A stretch of 64,000 nucleotides of DNA from Chitinophagaceae bacterium BSSC1. Its GTDB lineage: Bacteria; Bacteroidota; Bacteroidia; Chitinophagales; Chitinophagaceae. Below are positions 61,236 to 64,000 of this stretch, piece by piece. The stretch lies in contig NKJC01000003.1 in the NCBI GenBank assembly GCA_002256435.1, positions 186,001 to 250,000 on the forward strand, in the 5' to 3' direction. The position numbers and the translations under genes are program-made. The notes beneath the pieces are model-generated. The model was not told the DNA's origin, searched no databases, and worked only from the letters and a program-made list of their open reading frames with translations. Each line of letters begins with the position of its first letter. Positions within the stretch are counted from its first letter, which is position 1.

Positions 61236-62477
61236 TTATTGAATCATGCATGCACCTACAGTAACATGACTGGTTTCATCAATCAAAATTGCTCCCCCAT
61301 TCACCCTTAGATGTTGATAGGAATCATAAGGAATAGGAGCTGCCGTTTTAATAGTGGCTTTAATAATATCATTGAGCTGCACTTTTTCAGGTGCTGCTTC
61401 TTGCAATAAGGAATTCACATTCACTTTATATTGAACCTCTTTCACTACCGCACGCACCAACCTGCTATTGATTTGTAATTGATACTTACTTCCAACTTGC
61501 AATGGCTTGCTATCCATCCAACACAATAAGACTTCTAATTCATTGGACACTTGTGGTGCATTATCAGTTAGGGTAATCAAGTCTCCCCTACTTACATCTA
61601 CATCATCGGTTAAATGCAATACGGCACTTTGCGGTGCAAACGCTTCAGCAACTTCTATTCCACCAACTTCAATAGCCGAAATAGTAGAACTGATCCCGGA
61701 GGGTTGAATGGTTATAGCATCGCCCTTGCGATAAATACCACTGACAATTTTACCTGCATAACCTCTATAATCATGCAGGGCTTCTGTTTGAGGCCTGATT
61801 ACATATTGCACTGGGAATCTAGCATCTGTCAAATTAATATCATTGTAAATAGGAACTTCTTCCAAAATTTGCAACAAGGGTTTACCATCGTACCAACTAA
61901 AATGGGTAGAAGCTTCTACTATATTGTCTCCATTCAAAGCGCTGATAGGAATATAAGTCACATTTTTTAAACCCAAGGTTTGGGCAACAGCCGCATAGTC
62001 AATGAGGATATTATTATACACATCCTGAGAAAAATTGACCAAGTCCATTTTATTCACGGCCACAATGACACGAGGAATATTCAACAAGGAAGCAATTATA
62101 CTATGTCTTCTTGTTTGCTCTACTACCCCATGTCTGGCATCAATCAATATGATAGCCAGGTCCGAATTAGAAGCACCAGTAACCATGTTACGGGTATACT
62201 GAATATGACCTGGTGCGTCTGCAATGATGAACTTGCGTTTGGGCGTAGAAAAATATTTATACGCCACATCAATAGTAATGCCTTGTTCTCTTTCTGCTCT
62301 TAATCCATCTGTGAGTAATGCCAAATCAATCTCGCCATCATCGCGGTTCTTGGTTTGCTTTTCAATGGCTTCCAGTTGGTCAATCATAATAGACTTACTA
62401 TCGTATAACAAGCGCCCAATTAAAGTGCTCTTGCCATCGTCTACACTACCCGCTGTGATAAATCTTAAAATGTCCAT
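61236..62477 (-). CDS. cysN: Sulfate adenylyltransferase large subunit CysN (GTPase)
   Basis: 413 residues, EF-Tu-like: G1 GSVDDGKSTLIGRLLYD, switch region REQGITIDVAYKYF, G3 DAPGHIQYTRNMVTGAS, G4 NKMDL, then two beta-barrel domains. GTP hydrolysis drives formation of adenylylsulfate by CysD. No APS kinase (CysC) domain is fused, which agrees with an APS-type CysH. Confidence 0.95.
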   Translation of the reverse strand: MDILRFITAGSVDDGKSTLIGRLLYDSKSIMIDQLEAIEKQTKNRDDGEIDLALLTDGLRAEREQGITIDVAYKYFSTPKRKFIIADAPGHIQYTRNMVTGASNSDLAIILIDARHGVVEQTRRHSIIASLLNIPRVIVAVNKMDLVNFSQDVYNNILIDYAAVAQTLGLKNVTYIPISALNGDNIVEASTHFSWYDGKPLLQILEEVPIYNDINLTDARFPVQYVIRPQTEALHDYRGYAGKIVSGIYRKGDAITIQPSGISSTISAIEVGGIEVAEAFAPQSAVLHLTDDVDVSRGDLITLTDNAPQVSNELEVLLCWMDSKPLQVGSKYQLQINSRLVRAVVKEVQYKVNVNSLLQEAAPEKVQLNDIIKATIKTAAPIPYDSYQHLRVNGGAILIDETSHVTVGACMIQ

Positions 62478-62505
62478 GTATTTATTTTAAGCCCTAGGGC
62501 CAGAT

Positions 62506-63414
62506 TTAAAAATATCCGTTCTTTTTACGGTCTTCCATTGCCGCTTCACTCACCTTATCATCAATCCTGGTCTCTCCACGTTCACTGGTCTTGGTAGCAA
62601 TGATTTCAGAAATAATATCATCAATATTTGATGCACTTGACTCTACTGCTGCGGTACAAGTCATGTCTCCCACCGTTCTATACCGAACACGCTTAGTGCT
62701 CACTTTATCAGTTGGCTCTAGGTCTACAAATTCAGATACAGCCACCAATTGCCCTTCGTATTCCAATACTTCGCGTTCATGCGCAAAATAAATAGAAGGA
62801 AGAGCTATCTTTTCTCTTCTTATATAATTCCAGATATCTAGTTCGGTCCAGTTGCTAATAGGGAATGCCCTTACATTTTCTCCCTTGTCAATTCTTCCGT
62901 TATAGGTATTCCATAATTCCGGTCTTTGGAGTTTGGGATTCCATTGTCCAAATTCATCTCGCACAGAGAAGATTCTTTCTTTTGCCCTAGCTTTTTCTTC
63001 ATCCCTTCTTGCGCCACCAATACAAGCATCAAACTGAAACTCTTCAATAGTATCTAACAGTGTATAGGTTTGTAAGGCATTTCTGCTGGCAAATTTGCCT
63101 TTGGGCTCTGTTAATTTTTTTGCCTGAATGGTATCTGCTACATGACGAACAATCAGTTTCTCTCCAATAGATTCCGCCAATGCATCTCTATAATCTAATG
63201 CTTCTTGAAAATTATGTCCAGTATCAATATGTACTAGTGGAAAGGGAAATTTTCCTGGCCTAAAAGCCTTTAAAGCTAAGTGCACCAAAGTGATAGAATC
63301 TTTACCACCACTGAACAAGAGAGCGGGACGCTCAAATTGTCCAGCCACTTCTCTTAGAATATGAATGGATTCCGATTCCAACTGATCCAAATAATTCAAT
63401 CTATAATTACTCAT
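62506..63414 (-). CDS. cysD: Sulfate adenylyltransferase small subunit CysD
   Basis: About 302 residues from the ATG at 63414, giving the canonical start MSNYRLNYLDQLESESIHILREV. The frame stays open upstream into cysH but those residues are not part of the family. It has the PP-loop LLFSGGKDSITLVHLA, the FPLVHIDTGHNFQEALDYRD region, GGARRDEEKARAKERIFS and the C-terminal RKKNGYF. It adenylates sulfate with ATP in complex with CysN, 28 bp downstream. Confidence 0.95.
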   Translation of the reverse strand: MSNYRLNYLDQLESESIHILREVAGQFERPALLFSGGKDSITLVHLALKAFRPGKFPFPLVHIDTGHNFQEALDYRDALAESIGEKLIVRHVADTIQAKKLTEPKGKFASRNALQTYTLLDTIEEFQFDACIGGARRDEEKARAKERIFSVRDEFGQWNPKLQRPELWNTYNGRIDKGENVRAFPISNWTELDIWNYIRREKIALPSIYFAHEREVLEYEGQLVAVSEFVDLEPTDKVSTKRVRYRTVGDMTCTAAVESSASNIDDIISEIIATKTSERGETRIDDKVSEAAMEDRKKNGYF

Positions 63415-63439
63415 AACTATTTTTATTGGGCTGGGCCCT

Positions 63440-64000
63440 TTATTTATGTTCGTGTAAACCACATTCTTTTTTATTGGCGTCTTCCCACCACCATCTTCCT
63501 GCCCTAAAATCTTCCCCTGGCTGAATAGCCCTGGTACAAGGTGCGCAACCAATACTTACAAAACCCTTATCGTGTAAGGGATTATAAGGAATATTGTTAG
63601 CCGCTATAAAATCAGCTACTTGTTCATTTGTCCAGTCTAAAATGGGATGATACTTAATAATTCCATTACCTTGATCCCACTCAATTTTATCCAAACCTTG
63701 TCTTGCCGCAGAATGCGCTGAGCGCAATCCAGTAATCCAAATTTGATTTCCTGCCAATGCCCTTTTCAACGGTTCTACTTTTCTAATATGACAACAGGCT
63801 TTTCGCAAGTCAACTGAAGCATAAAACGCATTGGGGCCATTGCTCTCAACAAATGGCTCTAAGGAATCCTGATTTGGATAATACGCTTTAATGGGTATTT
63901 GATAACGCTCTAAAGTACTATTCCAGACACTATAGGTCTCTGCAAATAACCTGCCAGTATCTAAGGTAAAAATTTGAATGGGTAATTGCTGAGAAGCAAT
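63440..64000 (-). CDS. cysH: Adenylylsulfate (APS) reductase CysH, C-terminal part (runs off right edge)
   Basis: The frame is open to the right edge; 186 codons plus a stop are visible. The region includes ESNGPNAFYASVDLRKACCHIRKVEPL, WITGLRSAHSAAR, YHPILDWTNEQVADFI and, at the C-terminus, IGCAPCTRAI and ECGLHEHK. The CC and CxxC pairs are the four [4Fe-4S] ligands that mark the APS-using branch, and the last Cys is the catalytic nucleophile. It reduces APS to sulfite. It is 25 bp upstream of cysD and is at or near the head of the operon. Confidence 0.92.
   Translation of the reverse strand: MASQQLPIQIFTLDTGRLFAETYSVWNSTLERYQIPIKAYYPNQDSLEPFVESNGPNAFYASVDLRKACCHIRKVEPLKRALAGNQIWITGLRSAHSAARQGLDKIEWDQGNGIIKYHPILDWTNEQVADFIAANNIPYNPLHDKGFVSIGCAPCTRAIQPGEDFRAGRWWWEDANKKECGLHEHK

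Noticed and set aside
1..64000. tRNA, rRNA, CRISPR arrays, insertion sequences, prophage or integrative elements
   Set aside because: Read for cloverleaf-like segments, regular direct repeats with spacers, transposase motifs and flanking repeats; none was found.

Overview
The window is A+T-rich bacterial DNA from the Bacteroidota, most likely the Chitinophagaceae. Supporting signs are the TonB-dependent receptor with a CarboxypepD_reg-like N-terminus, a LytTR response regulator with a TPR histidine kinase, a Sec-exported lipoprotein (clade II) NosZ, Bacteroidota-type promoters (TTTG, about 19-20 bp, TAnnTTTG) and weak Shine-Dalgarno sequences. No rRNA, tRNA, CRISPR array, insertion sequence or phage gene was seen.

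Layout. 1-6473 (minus): a tightly packed molybdenum-cofactor operon (cytochrome c, xdhC, mocA-like, moaA, moeA, TauE-like permease, moaD, moeZ-like, moaE) that runs off the left edge. 6656-10557: a small secreted PepSY-like protein and a convergent LytTR regulator/histidine kinase pair. 10683-16346: leuC-leuD-leuA/cimA-like-leuB with a divergent LysR gene. 16351-20455: cutC, an FAD/Fe-S D-lactate-dehydrogenase-type oxidase and an NTF2-like protein. 20584-31489: a nitrosative-stress and N2O-respiration region with ric, an NsrR-like Rrf2 regulator, a fasciclin lipoprotein, cytochrome c-nosZ-nosL-nosD-nosF-nosY-truncated haemoglobin, a Crp/Fnr regulator and a 12-TM haem-copper-oxidase-like protein. 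31479-46869: L-rhamnose and pectin use. The operon rhaT-rhaD-rhaM-rhaI-rhaB-lutA-lutB-lutC carries rhamnose to L-lactate and then pyruvate, with a divergent GntR regulator followed by a GH105 hydrolase, a rhamnogalacturonan acetylesterase and a GH31 enzyme. 46966-64000: assimilatory sulfate reduction with its own sirohaem pathway: cysH, cysD, cysN, cysE, cysK, cobA, cysJ, cysI, a 5-aminolevulinate synthase, hemC-hemD, hemB, a TonB receptor and a CysG-N/TauE fusion.

Most interesting points. (1) The 5' leader of the sulfur-cluster TonB receptor encodes a 26-residue peptide ending in seven consecutive Cys codons and a stop, between a near-consensus promoter and the receptor gene. It looks like a cysteine-sensing attenuator. 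(2) The sulfite-reductase operon contains a C4-pathway 5-aminolevulinate synthase plus hemB, hemC-hemD, cobA and a sirohaem-synthase domain, so it could make sirohaem from glycine and succinyl-CoA; C5 is the usual route in this phylum. (3) An inverted repeat AGTCTAC-N7-GTAGACT occurs four times at sulfur/sirohaem genes, twice on predicted promoters. (4) ATGAT-N4-ATCAT sites lie exactly 29.5 bp upstream of the -7 boxes of the fasciclin and oxidase-like genes, and a third lies between the nos operon and the Crp/Fnr gene, defining a small regulon. (5) A perfect 11-bp inverted repeat overlaps the ric promoter.

All statements come from reading the sequence and knowledge of protein families; no database search was run. 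Promoter, operator and terminator calls are predictions.
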